Shown: positions 1 to 8,956 of the stretch, piece by piece
Position numbering within the stretch: the stretch's first letter is position 1
Layout of the letters: every line of letters starts with the position of its first letter
Assembly (NCBI GenBank): GCA_018003315.1
Contig: JAGNEJ010000028.1
Coordinates: 1-50,753 of the forward strand
Origin: Verrucomicrobiales bacterium
GTDB lineage: Bacteria > Verrucomicrobiota > Verrucomicrobiia > Verrucomicrobiales > V1-33
DNA length: 50,753 nt
Reading direction: 5' to 3'
The notes under the pieces: model-generated
Told to the model about the DNA's origin: nothing
Database searches by the model: none
What the model saw: the letters and a program-made list of their open reading frames with translations, nothing else
Program-made: the position numbers and the translations under genes

Positions 1-1098
1 CGCTGACCCCGGCGGCCTGGCTCCGCGCCCGCTGAGGCGACCCGTCCACGACTCGCACCGCCCGCCGCCCGCCCGCCGCCCGACGCCCACGGGGTTGGTG
101 CCAACATGGTCTGGTGAGACGCTTACGGTCAAATACTGGTGCAGAGTCACATCCGGGAAATCCCATGAGCCTGTTGCGGCGCGGCGGCGTTTGTAGGAGC
201 CGGTGAAGCGGGTGAATTGCGGTTGGTCAGGATAGGCAAATGCGAAGACGCGGCTGGCGAGTTGCCGGGTGCGCGATTCCACAAAAACTTCCGCTGGTGC
301 ATTAGGGTCAGGCGGACTGCCTGGCTTGCTCTCGGCATCTGCCGGGTCGGTGCCGGCGTTGATTTCGTCAAGGTCGGTGTAGCCGTCGTCGTCGCTGTCC
401 CAGAGCCAGGGATCGGTGAGGTAGTCGCGCATTTCCTCGTCGTCGAAGAGGCCGTCGGCGTCGCTATCGGGCCGCGTTTCCACGATGCGGATGAAGCGGC
501 GCTGGTTGACCCCAGGCGGCAGCGGCGGGTCTGGCGGGCGGCTGAGACTTTGGGGAATGACCTCTGCGGCGTGGTTCCTGATGGCTTCCTTTTTTCCCAG
601 CAGGAGATTGAGCCGGTCCTGTGCTTCCTGGGGCAGTTCATCAGGCACGTAGCTGGCGTAAAACGTTTGATACGGCAGGTTCCAGGTGAAGAAATCGAAA
701 TTCACGGGTGGGGAACTGTTGGCGTCCGCATACCACATGAGCGCCGGAAAGGGAAGCGGTTGGTCGCCGACGGTGACGGTGCTCCAGTCGTCGCTGACCA
801 CGGCGCGGTGGGAATTTCCGTCCTGGGTCCAGGAAATGAGGGTCTGGCCGTTTGGGAAAAACGAGAGGCTGAAATGCTGGCGCACGGTGTCTGGATTCGG
901 CGGCGTCCACGGACCGGAAACGCCCTGCGGCGGCGGGGTGAGGGAAAACAGATAACGCCGAGCATCGGCACCGGTGCCCAAATGTGTTTCCGGCTGTGCC
1001 GCCCAAGCAGCGAGATCGCTGGATTGCTCAATGGCAAAATGCCGGGCAAACTGCGTCGGCCAGACCAGAAAAACATCACCGTCCGACGTGGTCTCCAT
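1..1098 (-). CDS. Secreted-type protein with thrombospondin type-3-like calcium repeats (partial)
   Basis: The minus-strand frame is open from the window edge to 1098 and its C-terminus lies outside the window. Around residues 209-240 it carries two aspartate-rich loops, DSDADGLFDDEEM and DSDDDGYTDLDE, followed by INAGTDP. This is the pattern of thrombospondin type-3/EF-hand-like calcium-binding repeats found in exported bacterial proteins. The upstream part (WPTQFARHFAIEQSSDLAAW) resembles the beta-rich modules often placed before such repeats. The first ATG in frame is at 1098. The frame stays open further upstream to a TAA near 1205 and runs through a heptamer repeat that would encode a hydrophobic, signal-peptide-like stretch, but no ATG, GTG or TTG was seen there. 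The true start is therefore unresolved: it may lie in another frame, or the 5' end may be disrupted. The function is unknown; surface or adhesin-like is a guess. Confidence 0.6.
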   Translation of the reverse strand, partial: METTSDGDVFLVWPTQFARHFAIEQSSDLAAWAAQPETHLGTGADARRYLFSLTPPPQGVSGPWTPPNPDTVRQHFSLSFFPNGQTLISWTQDGNSHRAVVSDDWSTVTVGDQPLPFPALMWYADANSSPPVNFDFFTWNLPYQTFYASYVPDELPQEAQDRLNLLLGKKEAIRNHAAEVIPQSLSRPPDPPLPPGVNQRRFIRIVETRPDSDADGLFDDEEMRDYLTDPWLWDSDDDGYTDLDEINAGTDPADAESKPGSPPDPNAPAEVFVESRTRQLASRVFAFAYPDQPQFTRFTGSYKRRRAATGSWDFPDVTLHQYLTVSVSPDHVGTNPVGVGRRAGGGRCESWTGRLSGRGARPPGSA

Positions 1099-1141
1099 CC
1101 GTGCGGAGAACCCATCATCCGCCCGCAATACCGGCGTCAGG

Positions 1142-1185
1142 GAAGACAGAAGACAGAAGACAGAGAGCGGAGAGCGGAGAGCGGA
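1142..1185. repeat. Two adjacent heptanucleotide repeat trains
   Basis: GAAGACA occurs three times in a row (1142-1162), then GA, then GAGCGGA three times (1165-1185). Both units are 7 bases, so a change of one copy shifts any reading frame crossing them. The tract sits in the upstream extension of the minus-strand secreted protein. From 1186 to the ppk1 start at 1391 I see no gene. Confidence 0.85.
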
Positions 1186-1390
1186 GGTGGCGGCGGGATT
1201 TTGTTATGAGATGGCACGAAATCCGGAGGAAAGCAAGTGGACTGGTAGGCGCGATGCACCTGCCTGGCATTTGCCGCCAGTTCTTTGCATTTCCCTGTCA
1301 AATTGTGATACCAGCGACTGGTTCGGGTCAGATTTTGGACAAAGGCGGTTGCGCTCCCCGGTTCGCTTCCCACGGTAGGATGGTCCTGTC

Positions 1391-3478
1391 ATGCAATTTG
1401 ACCACGTTGATGGAGTCCCGTTCCGCAGCAAGGAAGCCAGTTGGCTTGCCTTCAACTCCCGCGTGCTTCAGGAGGCGGCAGACCCGTCGGTGCCGCTTCA
1501 GGAACGCATCAAGTTTCTGGGGATCTACAGTTCCAACCTGGATGAATTCTTTCGCGTCCGGGTGGCCACGCTGAAGCGCCTGACCCTGCTGGGCAAAAAC
1601 CTGCAGAAACTCAACCTCCCGGACCCGCGGCGCACGCTGCAACAGGTCAAGCGCATCGTGCGAACCGAGGCCGGCGAGTTCAACGCCGTTTACGAGCAGG
1701 TTCTGCACAGTCTGAAAAAGCGGGGCGTGCGGGTGATCGATGAAACTCAGGTGCCCCGGGAACTGCGCGGCTGGCTCATGAATTTTTTCCAGACCAGGGT
1801 GCGCCCGCGCATCATGCCGACGCTCATCCGGCACTACAGCCGCCTTTCCGACCTGCGCGATCATCCGATGTATCTGGCGGTGCGCCTCAGCCAGTCGGAA
1901 AACAGCATCCGCAGCACCCATGCGCTGATTGAAATTCCCAGCGGCGAGCTGCCCCGTTTTGTTGTGCTGCCCCAGCACAAGAAAAAAAACCTGGTGATGT
2001 ATCTCGACGACATCATCCGCTTCGGCTTGTCCACGCTGTTTGCCGGCTTGCCCTATGATCGGTTTGAAGCTTGGGCGGTCAAATTCACCCGCGATGCGGA
2101 AATGGAATTTGACGACGACATCACCGCGAGCCTGCACGACAAAATCGCCGAGGGGCTCAAGGCCCGGGAAACCGGCGCCGCGGTGCGCATGAACTACGAC
2201 AAGGCCCTGCCGCGCGATTTCCTGCGGCTGCTGCTTTCCAAACTCAAGCTCAAGGAGGAAGACACCCTGTTCCCCGGCGCCCGTTACCACAACCGCAAGG
2301 ACCTGCTGCAATTCCCAAAGCTCTGCGGAGCTAAGGACAGCGATCCGCCGGAGCCGCCCCTTCCCCACCCCCGGTTGAACAAGCCCGGCAAAAGCCTGCT
2401 GCGTGTCATCCAGAAGCACGACCTGCTGCTGCACCTTCCCTATCATTCCTTCACGAATTTTCTGGACCTCCTGCGCGAGGCCAGTCTCGACCCGCTGGTG
2501 CAGAGCATCCACATGACCCAGTACCGCGTGGCCCGCCACTCCTGCGTGGCCAAGGCGCTGGTCGCCGCGGTGCGCAATGGGAAGGATGTCACCATGCTCG
2601 TCGAACCGCATGCCCGCTTCGACGAAAGAAACAACATCGACTGGGCCAGCCATTACCAGGAAGCAGGCATCAAGGTCATTCTGGGCGTTCTCAACCTCAA
2701 AGTGCATGCCAAGCTCTGCCTGATCACCCGGATGGAAGGAGGCGAGCCGGCCTTCTACAGCGTGATCGGCACGGGAAACTTCAACGAGGACACCGCCACC
2801 CTCTACACCGACCACCTGTTCATGACCTCGGATCAGGGCATTGGGAAGGACCTGGCGCAAATTTTCACATTCTTCACGAACACCTACCAGGCTCCCCGCC
2901 TGAACTACCTGGTGGCCTCCCCCTTTCACCTCCGCCATGCCATCAAGTTCTGGATTCAGAATGAAATGGTCAACGCCCAGAAAGGCCGCCCGGCGGAAAT
3001 CCTCCTCAAACTCAACAACCTCTCCGACCTGGAAATGGTCCGCCAACTCGGCAAGGCCGCGGAGGCCGGGGTGAAAATCCGGATCATCGCCCGCAGCATG
3101 TTCAGCGTAGTCACCGGCGACGCCACCCATCCCTGCAACATCGAGGCCATCAGCATCGTGGACCGCAGGCTGGAACACTCCCGCATCTTCAGTTTCGCCA
3201 ACGGCGGACAGCCGAAAATTTTTCTCAGTTCCGCAGACTTCCTGCCGCGCAATTTCGACAGTCGTTTCGAAATCCTCTGCCCCATCTATGACAAAAAACT
3301 CCAGGGGGAATTGCGCGAGTATCTGGAAATCCAGTGGCGCGACAACCAGAAGGCCCGGGTCCTGGACCGCACGCTGGCGAACCGCTACAGTCCCGGCCGC
3401 GGCAAAAAAAAATTCCGCGCCCAGCAGGAAATCCGCAAGTGGCTGGCAGCCCGGCTCGGCGGCGACAAGGAAGCGTGA
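1391..3478 (+). CDS. ppk1: Polyphosphate kinase (PPK1)
   Basis: This enzyme reversibly transfers the ATP gamma-phosphate to inorganic polyphosphate. The 695 residues match the usual PPK1 length. The N-terminus has the family hallmark of an early WLAFNSRVLQEA segment and a SSNLDEFFRVR motif. The two PLD-like catalytic domains follow. The phosphorylated histidine is expected at H439 in KVHAK, and the second conserved histidine is H596 in RLEHSRIF. MTQYRVA and GTGNFNEDTA are also typical. The start at 1391 gives the expected N-terminus; only a weak ribosome site precedes it. The sensor kinase starts 100 bases downstream on the same strand and co-transcription is possible. A 616-codon antisense frame covers most of the gene and is treated as a shadow. 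Confidence 0.97.
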   Translation: MQFDHVDGVPFRSKEASWLAFNSRVLQEAADPSVPLQERIKFLGIYSSNLDEFFRVRVATLKRLTLLGKNLQKLNLPDPRRTLQQVKRIVRTEAGEFNAVYEQVLHSLKKRGVRVIDETQVPRELRGWLMNFFQTRVRPRIMPTLIRHYSRLSDLRDHPMYLAVRLSQSENSIRSTHALIEIPSGELPRFVVLPQHKKKNLVMYLDDIIRFGLSTLFAGLPYDRFEAWAVKFTRDAEMEFDDDITASLHDKIAEGLKARETGAAVRMNYDKALPRDFLRLLLSKLKLKEEDTLFPGARYHNRKDLLQFPKLCGAKDSDPPEPPLPHPRLNKPGKSLLRVIQKHDLLLHLPYHSFTNFLDLLREASLDPLVQSIHMTQYRVARHSCVAKALVAAVRNGKDVTMLVEPHARFDERNNIDWASHYQEAGIKVILGVLNLKVHAKLCLITRMEGGEPAFYSVIGTGNFNEDTATLYTDHLFMTSDQGIGKDLAQIFTFFTNTYQAPRLNYLVASPFHLRHAIKFWIQNEMVNAQKGRPAEILLKLNNLSDLEMVRQLGKAAEAGVKIRIIARSMFSVVTGDATHPCNIEAISIVDRRLEHSRIFSFANGGQPKIFLSSADFLPRNFDSRFEILCPIYDKKLQGELREYLEIQWRDNQKARVLDRTLANRYSPGRGKKKFRAQQEIRKWLAARLGGDKEA

Positions 3479-3578
3479 ACTGCCCGAATCCGTTGTCTGA
3501 GCGGGCGTGGGGGTGCGGCAGCGTCAGGACGAAGCACTTTTTGTTCCAGGACCGGAGGGCTGGTGTATCGTGCCGGAC

Positions 3579-6314
3579 ATGAGGAAAGCCGATCAGAAGC
3601 AGGATGCGTCCGGGGACGTCCACTGGCGCTCGTCGCTGGTGACGCGGCTGGTTGGCCTGTGGGCGCTGTTAGTGGCTGGGCTGGTGGCGCTGTTCGGCTA
3701 TCTTGTTTACCGCGGCGGGCAGCAGTCGCTGGTGACCACCTGGGAGGAGAATCTGCGGCATGATGCCCGGATGCTCCGGGTCAAGCTGCAGGCGGCCATG
3801 TCGGATGTGACCCAGGATGTCAGTTACCTTTCGAATACGCCGATGGTGCGCAAATTTGTCCAGCAGTCGCACCAACCGGAGGAAGACCACTGGCGTGGCC
3901 TGGTGGAACAGGACTTCCATGCGCTCCTGCAGGGCAAGGTGCATTATTTTCAGGTGCGGCTCATCGGAATGGCAAACAACGGCAAGGAAGTGGTGCGGCT
4001 GGACCGCACCGAAAATGGAATCGAAGTGTCACCTCCGGAACGCATGCAGGTCAAGGGAGACCGGGACTATTTCCAGGAAGCTGTGCAGGGGCCGACGGAT
4101 ACCGTACAGTTGAGTGACATCAATCTGAACCAAGATTTCGGCCTGATCACCGAACCGCACATCCCCACGCTGCGGGCAGCCAGACAAGTGCGGACGGAGG
4201 ACGGGAGGCTGTTTGGCATTGTGATCATCAACGTGGACCTGCGAGGGCTGTTTGAGGAAATGAAGACCCTGACCACTTCCGGCGTGGAACTGATGCTCGC
4301 CACGCTGCAGGGTGACTATCTGATCCATCCGGATGCCGCACGGCGCTTCGGGACGGATTTGCGCACCGGCTACAGTCTGGCGAAAGATCGTCCGGAAGCG
4401 ATGGAGCCGCGTCTGTCGCAGACGGCATGGCTGGCAAATGGAACCGAGGGGGAACTGGCGCTGGCCTCGCATTTCCCCCTGACAGAATCCTCCGGGAGGA
4501 GCCTGCGGCTGGTGGTAAGCGCACCAGCCAAGGCCTGGCTGGGCGGACTGCGCCGGGCGCGGAATGAGGCCGTGCTGTTTACGGCGCTGGCGGCCGTGGC
4601 GGGCTTTGCCGCAGCGCTGTTTTTTGGCCGGTGGCTGGCCTCGCGTCTCCACGGTGTCACCGCAGCCATCCGTCGGTATGAAGCCGGTGCAGATGTAGCC
4701 CACCTGCCGCCGCCTGGCGAGGATGAACTGGGGAGGCTTTCCGCCTCCTTCCGCGACATGGCGGCAAAAGTGCGCGAGCAGGTGCAGCGGCTGGAAGCGG
4801 CGAAGGCGGAAGCGGAGGATGCCACGCGCACCAAGGAGGAATTCCTCGCAGTCATGAGCCATGAAATCCGCACACCGATGAATTCCGTCACGGGGCTGAT
4901 CCATGTTCTGGAGCGCAACCAGCCCGCCGCCCACCAGCAGCCGGTGTTGCGGTCCTTGAAAGCCGCCGCCGCCAATCTGCTGGCGCTGGTCAACGATGCC
5001 CTCGACTACACGAAACTGAAGGCAGGCCGCATTGATTTTGTCCGCAATTCCTTCTCATTGGCCGAATTGCTCAACAATCTGGCGCTGCCGCTGAAATCCT
5101 CCGCACTCCAGAAAGGCCTGACCTTTGGGGTGTCCCTGGCGCCGAATCTGCCGGTCATGGTGACCGGTGATGCCGTGCGGCTGACCCAGATTCTGAACAA
5201 CCTGGTCAGCAATGCGATCAAGTTTACCGACCACGGGCGGGTCTGGCTGAGCGTGAACGCTGCCGACAGCGGCCAGGTGTGTTTTGTGATTGAGGACACC
5301 GGCATTGGCATTCCGGAGAGTGAACAGGCGAGGGTGTTCGCTCCCTTCGAGCAGGTGCGCACGCCCGGGGGGCGCAAATTCGACGGCACCGGACTCGGCC
5401 TGAGCATTGCCCGAACGTTGGTGGAGATGCAGGGGGGCTCGGTTTCCCTCTGGAGCAGGCCGGGCGAGGGATCGCGCTTTACGGTCACCCTGCCGCTTCC
5501 CTCCGCAGGAACGGTGCTGGCGGAACCCTCGGGGGCGATGCAGGCTTCCGTTCCTGATTTCCGCGGCCGCCGGGTGCTTTACATCGAAGATGTGGCCTCC
5601 AACCGCGAAGTGATGAGCGCCCTGCTGGAGGAAACGGGTGCGGTGCTCGACTTCGCAGAAACGGGTGCCGAAGCGCTGGACCGGCTGGACAGGAACCTGC
5701 CCGAATTGGCATTGGTGGACCTCCAATTGCCTGACATGACCGGCATCGAACTGGCTGCCAGAATCCGGCAGCGGCATCCCGCGCTCCCCATGCTGGCAGT
5801 AACGGCCCAGGCGGGAGCAACGGTGGCGGGCGAATGTGCCGCCGCAGGCATTTCCGGCGTAGTGCTCAAGCCCATCGATCCCGTGCGCCTTCACGATCTG
5901 ATGCAGCGGCATTTTTCCCCTCACATGATTTCCGCGGAGCCGTCGGAGAAGGTGGCGGAAATCGCCCCGCTGGAACCAGCCGAGTCTCCAAGAAAACGGC
6001 TGTTTGCGGTATTCCCAGGGCAGCCGGAACGGGTGCAACGGGTGCTCGAAGCCTTGGCCAGGGAATTCCGCCAGCATGAAGCGGCCCTCGCGGCTGCCTT
6101 TTCCAAGCACGATGCGGCAGCCGTTCGTCGCCTGCGCCACCAACTGCACAGTGCCCTGGTGCAACTGGATCTGAGCGCACTGCACACGGCGCTGGACGAC
6201 GTTGTGAGTCCGGAGGGAGTGCTCTCGCCAAACCCCGCCATGCGGGAAGCCTGTCAGGCCGCGCTGGCTGCGGCTGCGGCCTCACTGGAAAGCGCCGTGG
6301 CCGAGGTCTGCTGA
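3579..6314 (+). CDS. Hybrid sensor histidine kinase with periplasmic sensor, HAMP, REC and HPt-like domains
   Basis: This is a membrane-bound phosphorelay kinase of 911 residues. Transmembrane segments at about 22-44 and 329-350 enclose a roughly 285-residue periplasmic region whose layout resembles a double Cache sensor. A HAMP linker is followed by HisKA with the phospho-acceptor H428 in SHEIRTPMNSVTG. The ATPase domain has an N box (LTQILNNLVSNAIKF) and the G motifs DTGIGI and GTGLGLSI. A receiver domain has D714 in LALVDLQLPD. A C-terminal helical segment with RHQLHSALVQL looks like an HPt domain with H854 as acceptor, although the usual LKG after the histidine is replaced by LHS. I chose 3579 over an in-frame start at 3507 because it leaves a short charged N-terminus before TM1. 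No separate response regulator is nearby. Confidence 0.9.
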   Translation: MRKADQKQDASGDVHWRSSLVTRLVGLWALLVAGLVALFGYLVYRGGQQSLVTTWEENLRHDARMLRVKLQAAMSDVTQDVSYLSNTPMVRKFVQQSHQPEEDHWRGLVEQDFHALLQGKVHYFQVRLIGMANNGKEVVRLDRTENGIEVSPPERMQVKGDRDYFQEAVQGPTDTVQLSDINLNQDFGLITEPHIPTLRAARQVRTEDGRLFGIVIINVDLRGLFEEMKTLTTSGVELMLATLQGDYLIHPDAARRFGTDLRTGYSLAKDRPEAMEPRLSQTAWLANGTEGELALASHFPLTESSGRSLRLVVSAPAKAWLGGLRRARNEAVLFTALAAVAGFAAALFFGRWLASRLHGVTAAIRRYEAGADVAHLPPPGEDELGRLSASFRDMAAKVREQVQRLEAAKAEAEDATRTKEEFLAVMSHEIRTPMNSVTGLIHVLERNQPAAHQQPVLRSLKAAAANLLALVNDALDYTKLKAGRIDFVRNSFSLAELLNNLALPLKSSALQKGLTFGVSLAPNLPVMVTGDAVRLTQILNNLVSNAIKFTDHGRVWLSVNAADSGQVCFVIEDTGIGIPESEQARVFAPFEQVRTPGGRKFDGTGLGLSIARTLVEMQGGSVSLWSRPGEGSRFTVTLPLPSAGTVLAEPSGAMQASVPDFRGRRVLYIEDVASNREVMSALLEETGAVLDFAETGAEALDRLDRNLPELALVDLQLPDMTGIELAARIRQRHPALPMLAVTAQAGATVAGECAAAGISGVVLKPIDPVRLHDLMQRHFSPHMISAEPSEKVAEIAPLEPAESPRKRLFAVFPGQPERVQRVLEALAREFRQHEAALAAAFSKHDAAAVRRLRHQLHSALVQLDLSALHTALDDVVSPEGVLSPNPAMREACQAALAAAAASLESAVAEVC

Positions 6315-6331
6315 GGTTTGCGCCGCACAGC

Positions 6332-7576
6332 CTACTGCGGGGGCTGCACGGTGAGCCGAGGAGCACCGGCCGAGTCGGGCGTCCGCTGCTCCGCCTGCCG
6401 CTGCATCTCGAATGCGGTGCCGATCGAATGATAGGGAGCCAGTTCAAAGCGAACAGAATCGGTAGTCAGCCTGGATGCGGGGAGGAAGGATGCCGGGTCC
6501 GCAGCCAGCGGGTCCCGCAAGCCGTAAATGACCAGTTTTCCACCGAGGTGTTCCGTGCTGGAGACGACAATGCCCGGCTGCTGGCGCAACGCTGCCACCA
6601 ACTGGCGCTCCCGCATCCCTTGTTTCAGCATGGCTCCGCCCCAGACGCCCAGGGCGGTGACGACAGCCGCAGCGGCAAGTCCCGCAAACCAGCAAAATTT
6701 CCGCGGCGGAGCAGACTCGACCAACACTTCGCGCAGCAACCGCTGCAATTCCGCGCTCTCGGCTGGACGCAGATCGCGCATGTCCGGCTCCTGGCCGAAT
6801 TGCTCCTCGATCATCCGCAGCACCGCAGCGGCATGTTGCTGGACTTCAGGCCTGACGCTACCATTGGCACGCAATCGCAAGGAAAAATAGTCGCCGGTGA
6901 TCTGGAGCGATTTCTTTGAAAAGTCCGCTTTCGCCCTGATCGGACGGGCGTGGTGCAAAGCCTCAGGATTGACCGCCGCCATCAGGACCATGCTGCCGCT
7001 GTAATCCAGCAGTTGGGCCGTTTCGACCACAAAGCGGCAGGTCTTCTGGAACACGAGGTCCTCATAGGGAATGCCCCTGCTGGAGGCGACCAGGCGCCAC
7101 CACAGCGCGCGAACCGGCATGAGCCGGTGCAGCAGCGAGTCGAATCGTTGAATGATGCGGGTGCCGAGTTCCGCGACGGATGTCTTTGCCGACTGAAGGA
7201 AAACGGAAGAAAAAAGCCGTCCCAGCGCCTCGGGATGCTGCGCCATCCGGTGCTTGACTCCTTCCTCCACCGGAGCGGCCAACGCCGCGCCCACTTCCTC
7301 CCACGGCGCGTCCTCCCGATGCTCCAGTTGCCGAAGCCAATCCAGCGCGGCCGGACCGGCATTGAGCAAAAAATCGTCCTTCTGGTCGAGCAACACCTGG
7401 ACCATTCGCTGGTGCTGTTCCCGCAGCAGATGCTCCAGGTTTTCCAGCCGTTTCTCCAGTTTCCGGATGCTCACCTGCTCCTGCCCAACCACCAGGCTGC
7501 GCAGCAGGTCGAAATCGCCTCCTGAGTGCTCCCTTCCGGGAGTTTCGGTTTCCACCCCTGTCAGTCGAAAGGTCAT
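6332..7576 (-). CDS. Unrecognised single-pass membrane protein with OmpA-partner-like C-terminus
   Basis: The 414 residues begin with a probable coiled coil (about 30-65: EKRLENLEHLLREQHQRM), then a long mixed helical region, one transmembrane helix at about 294-316, and a C-terminal extracytoplasmic module. The segment LRQQPGIVVSSTEHLGGKL, followed by YGLRDPLAADP, recalls a BON-like module seen ahead of OmpA domains in some cyanobacterial-type proteins; that resemblance is from memory and weak. The gene lies 27 bases downstream of another coiled-coil gene on the same strand, so the two form a pair. It converges on the sensor kinase with 17 bases between stops. A role in linking a cytoplasmic coiled-coil partner to the envelope is possible but unproved. 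Confidence 0.7.
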   Translation of the reverse strand: MTFRLTGVETETPGREHSGGDFDLLRSLVVGQEQVSIRKLEKRLENLEHLLREQHQRMVQVLLDQKDDFLLNAGPAALDWLRQLEHREDAPWEEVGAALAAPVEEGVKHRMAQHPEALGRLFSSVFLQSAKTSVAELGTRIIQRFDSLLHRLMPVRALWWRLVASSRGIPYEDLVFQKTCRFVVETAQLLDYSGSMVLMAAVNPEALHHARPIRAKADFSKKSLQITGDYFSLRLRANGSVRPEVQQHAAAVLRMIEEQFGQEPDMRDLRPAESAELQRLLREVLVESAPPRKFCWFAGLAAAAVVTALGVWGGAMLKQGMRERQLVAALRQQPGIVVSSTEHLGGKLVIYGLRDPLAADPASFLPASRLTTDSVRFELAPYHSIGTAFEMQRQAEQRTPDSAGAPRLTVQPPQ

Positions 7577-7603
7577 GGCATCCCCAATACGACGATTTCA
7601 AAA

Positions 7604-8260
7604 TCATGCCGGGAGCACCAGCGGACGCAGCACCGGTGTCGCCTCCCTGGCAGGTGGCACCTCCGCCGGTTTCATCGCGCCGCGCATCCGCTCAGAGGCC
7701 TGGCGGAACAGCTCGGTCAAACCTTCCACCGTTGGCATTGTCGTGCGCATTCGAGCCAGTTCCGAGGACAGATTTCTTCCAAGATCCAGCAGTTCCTTTC
7801 GCAACATAAAAACATCCTGTTGCTGCCTGACAATCAAGGTATCAAGCTCTCTTTTTACTTCAATCAATCGCGCCTCGCATTCGCTGAATCGATTTCCGTT
7901 TTCTCCCTTCATCAGTTCCCTCGCAGTGGCTTCCGCCGAGAGCGCCTGCACCATCCCGGTTTCCATCCGGACCGCTTCCCTTCGGAGGCCTGCTTCCAAG
8001 GCCGCCGCTCGCTCACCCAGGATGGTTTCCGCTTTCTCCACTCGCTGCGTCAGGGATTCCTCCGCCTTCCGGATCCGCTCCTGCAGTTCACCCATGCGCG
8101 TGCCCAACAACAATTCCCGCACCGCTTCCATCGCATTGATTTCCTGCGCAAGCTTCTGCGTGTCAGCCAGGGGGCTTTCCGCCGGCCCGGGTCCGCCCGC
8201 TCCATATAGGTTTCCGGCTCTCGGTCCCATTCCGCTTTCGGGTGCATTGATATCGATCAT
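7604..8260 (-). CDS. Unrecognised coiled-coil protein
   Basis: The 218-residue soluble protein has no signal peptide. Residues from about 35 to 160 are rich in E, R, K and L with heptad character (ELQERIRKAEESLTQRVEKA), indicating a long coiled coil. The C-terminus is rich in P and A. The start at 8260 follows an AT-rich stretch (8261-8340) that stands out from the GC-rich surroundings and probably carries the promoter of this two-gene unit. The following gene also starts with a coiled coil and has one membrane anchor, so the two products may interact. No function can be assigned. Confidence 0.7.
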   Translation of the reverse strand: MIDINAPESGMGPRAGNLYGAGGPGPAESPLADTQKLAQEINAMEAVRELLLGTRMGELQERIRKAEESLTQRVEKAETILGERAAALEAGLRREAVRMETGMVQALSAEATARELMKGENGNRFSECEARLIEVKRELDTLIVRQQQDVFMLRKELLDLGRNLSSELARMRTTMPTVEGLTELFRQASERMRGAMKPAEVPPAREATPVLRPLVLPA

Positions 8261-8492
8261 AATTCAAATTGGTTTGAAATACGATAATCTCTATAATTAC
8301 TTTGGTTAATCAAGCGAAATTGTTTTGATTTCCGTGATTTTTGATAAACGGATGGAAGCTCGCCGCATTAGACCGGAGGGGGCCGGGCAATTTGAGACGG
8401 CACGAAATGAAACGTTCGCGAACAATTTCTGCAAATCCCCTTGCAAATCCCCGCCGACTCCCATATTCGCCACCGTTCGCTGAACATCCGAT

Positions 8493-8578
8493 GGGTAGAT
8501 GCCCGAGTGGCTAAAGGGGGCAGACTGTAAATCTGCTGGCTTACGCCTACGGTGGTTCGAATCCACCTCTGCCCACCA
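8493..8578 (+). tRNA. tRNA-Tyr (GTA)
   Basis: The acceptor stem GGGTAGA pairs with TCTGCCC (one G-T pair). The anticodon stem GCAGA/TCTGC holds the loop CTGTAAA with anticodon GTA. A long variable arm and the T arm GGTGG/CCACC are present, as expected for a class II tyrosine tRNA. The 3' CCA is encoded, and a run of T follows at 8581-8586. Confidence 0.97.
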
Positions 8579-8676
8579 TCTTTTTTGCTTCAGGACAATT
8601 CCGTGAACCGTTTGCCCCGCTCTCCGGCAAATATCGGTTGCATTTGATCCCTTGGCCCCTTTATTGGAGCATCTAT

Positions 8677-8691
8677 TGAGATTCAGTCTCA
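8677..8691 (+). promoter_or_regulatory. Fur-like box ahead of the feo operon
   Basis: TGAGATT-C-AGTCTCA is a 7-1-7 inverted repeat with one mismatched pair. It resembles the Fur consensus half-site TGATAAT. It ends 12 bases before the first feoA start codon, where bound repressor would block a promoter or the start region. Iron-dependent repression of feo is the expected logic; binding is inferred. Confidence 0.55.
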
Positions 8692-8703
8692 TCGAACTGC
8701 ATT

Positions 8704-8949
8704 ATGTCATTTCAGAGCGAAGAATTCGACTGCCTGAAACTTTCCGACGCTCCGGCGGGAAAGAAGCTGCGCGTCTTCCGTCTGCATGGGATGGAGGCGA
8801 CGTGCCAGCGGCTGAGGGAAATGGGATTTTGTGAGACGGCAGAAGTGAAAATCGTCCAGAAGAGCGGCGCGGTGATCTGCCAGGTGTGCGGATCACGGGT
8901 GTGTCTGAACCCGCAAATGGCTGGTTCCATCCTGGTGAAGGAAGGTTGA
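8704..8949 (+). CDS. feoA: FeoA-domain protein, first copy
   Basis: This is an 81-residue cytoplasmic SH3-like FeoA protein thought to assist the FeoB ferrous iron transporter. The pattern VFRLHGMEATCQRLREMGF, with a closing MAGSILV strand, is the FeoA signature. Unlike the second copy it carries three cysteines in a short stretch (ICQVCGSRVC), which could bind metal or sense redox state. Seven bases separate its stop from the next feoA start, so the genes are one operon. The Fur-like box lies just upstream. Confidence 0.85.
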   Translation: MSFQSEEFDCLKLSDAPAGKKLRVFRLHGMEATCQRLREMGFCETAEVKIVQKSGAVICQVCGSRVCLNPQMAGSILVKEG

Positions 8950-8956
8950 GACCCGC

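Noticed and set aside
1328-3178. 616-codon minus-strand frame antisense to ppk1
   Set aside because: Its residues (rich in H, Q, V, G, A) mirror the codon bias of ppk1 on the other strand; ppk1 is certain by motifs.
8306-8692. 128-codon minus-strand frame containing WAEVDSNHRRRKPADLQSAP
   Set aside because: This peptide is the well-known false translation of the antisense strand of a tRNA gene; here it overlaps tRNA-Tyr.
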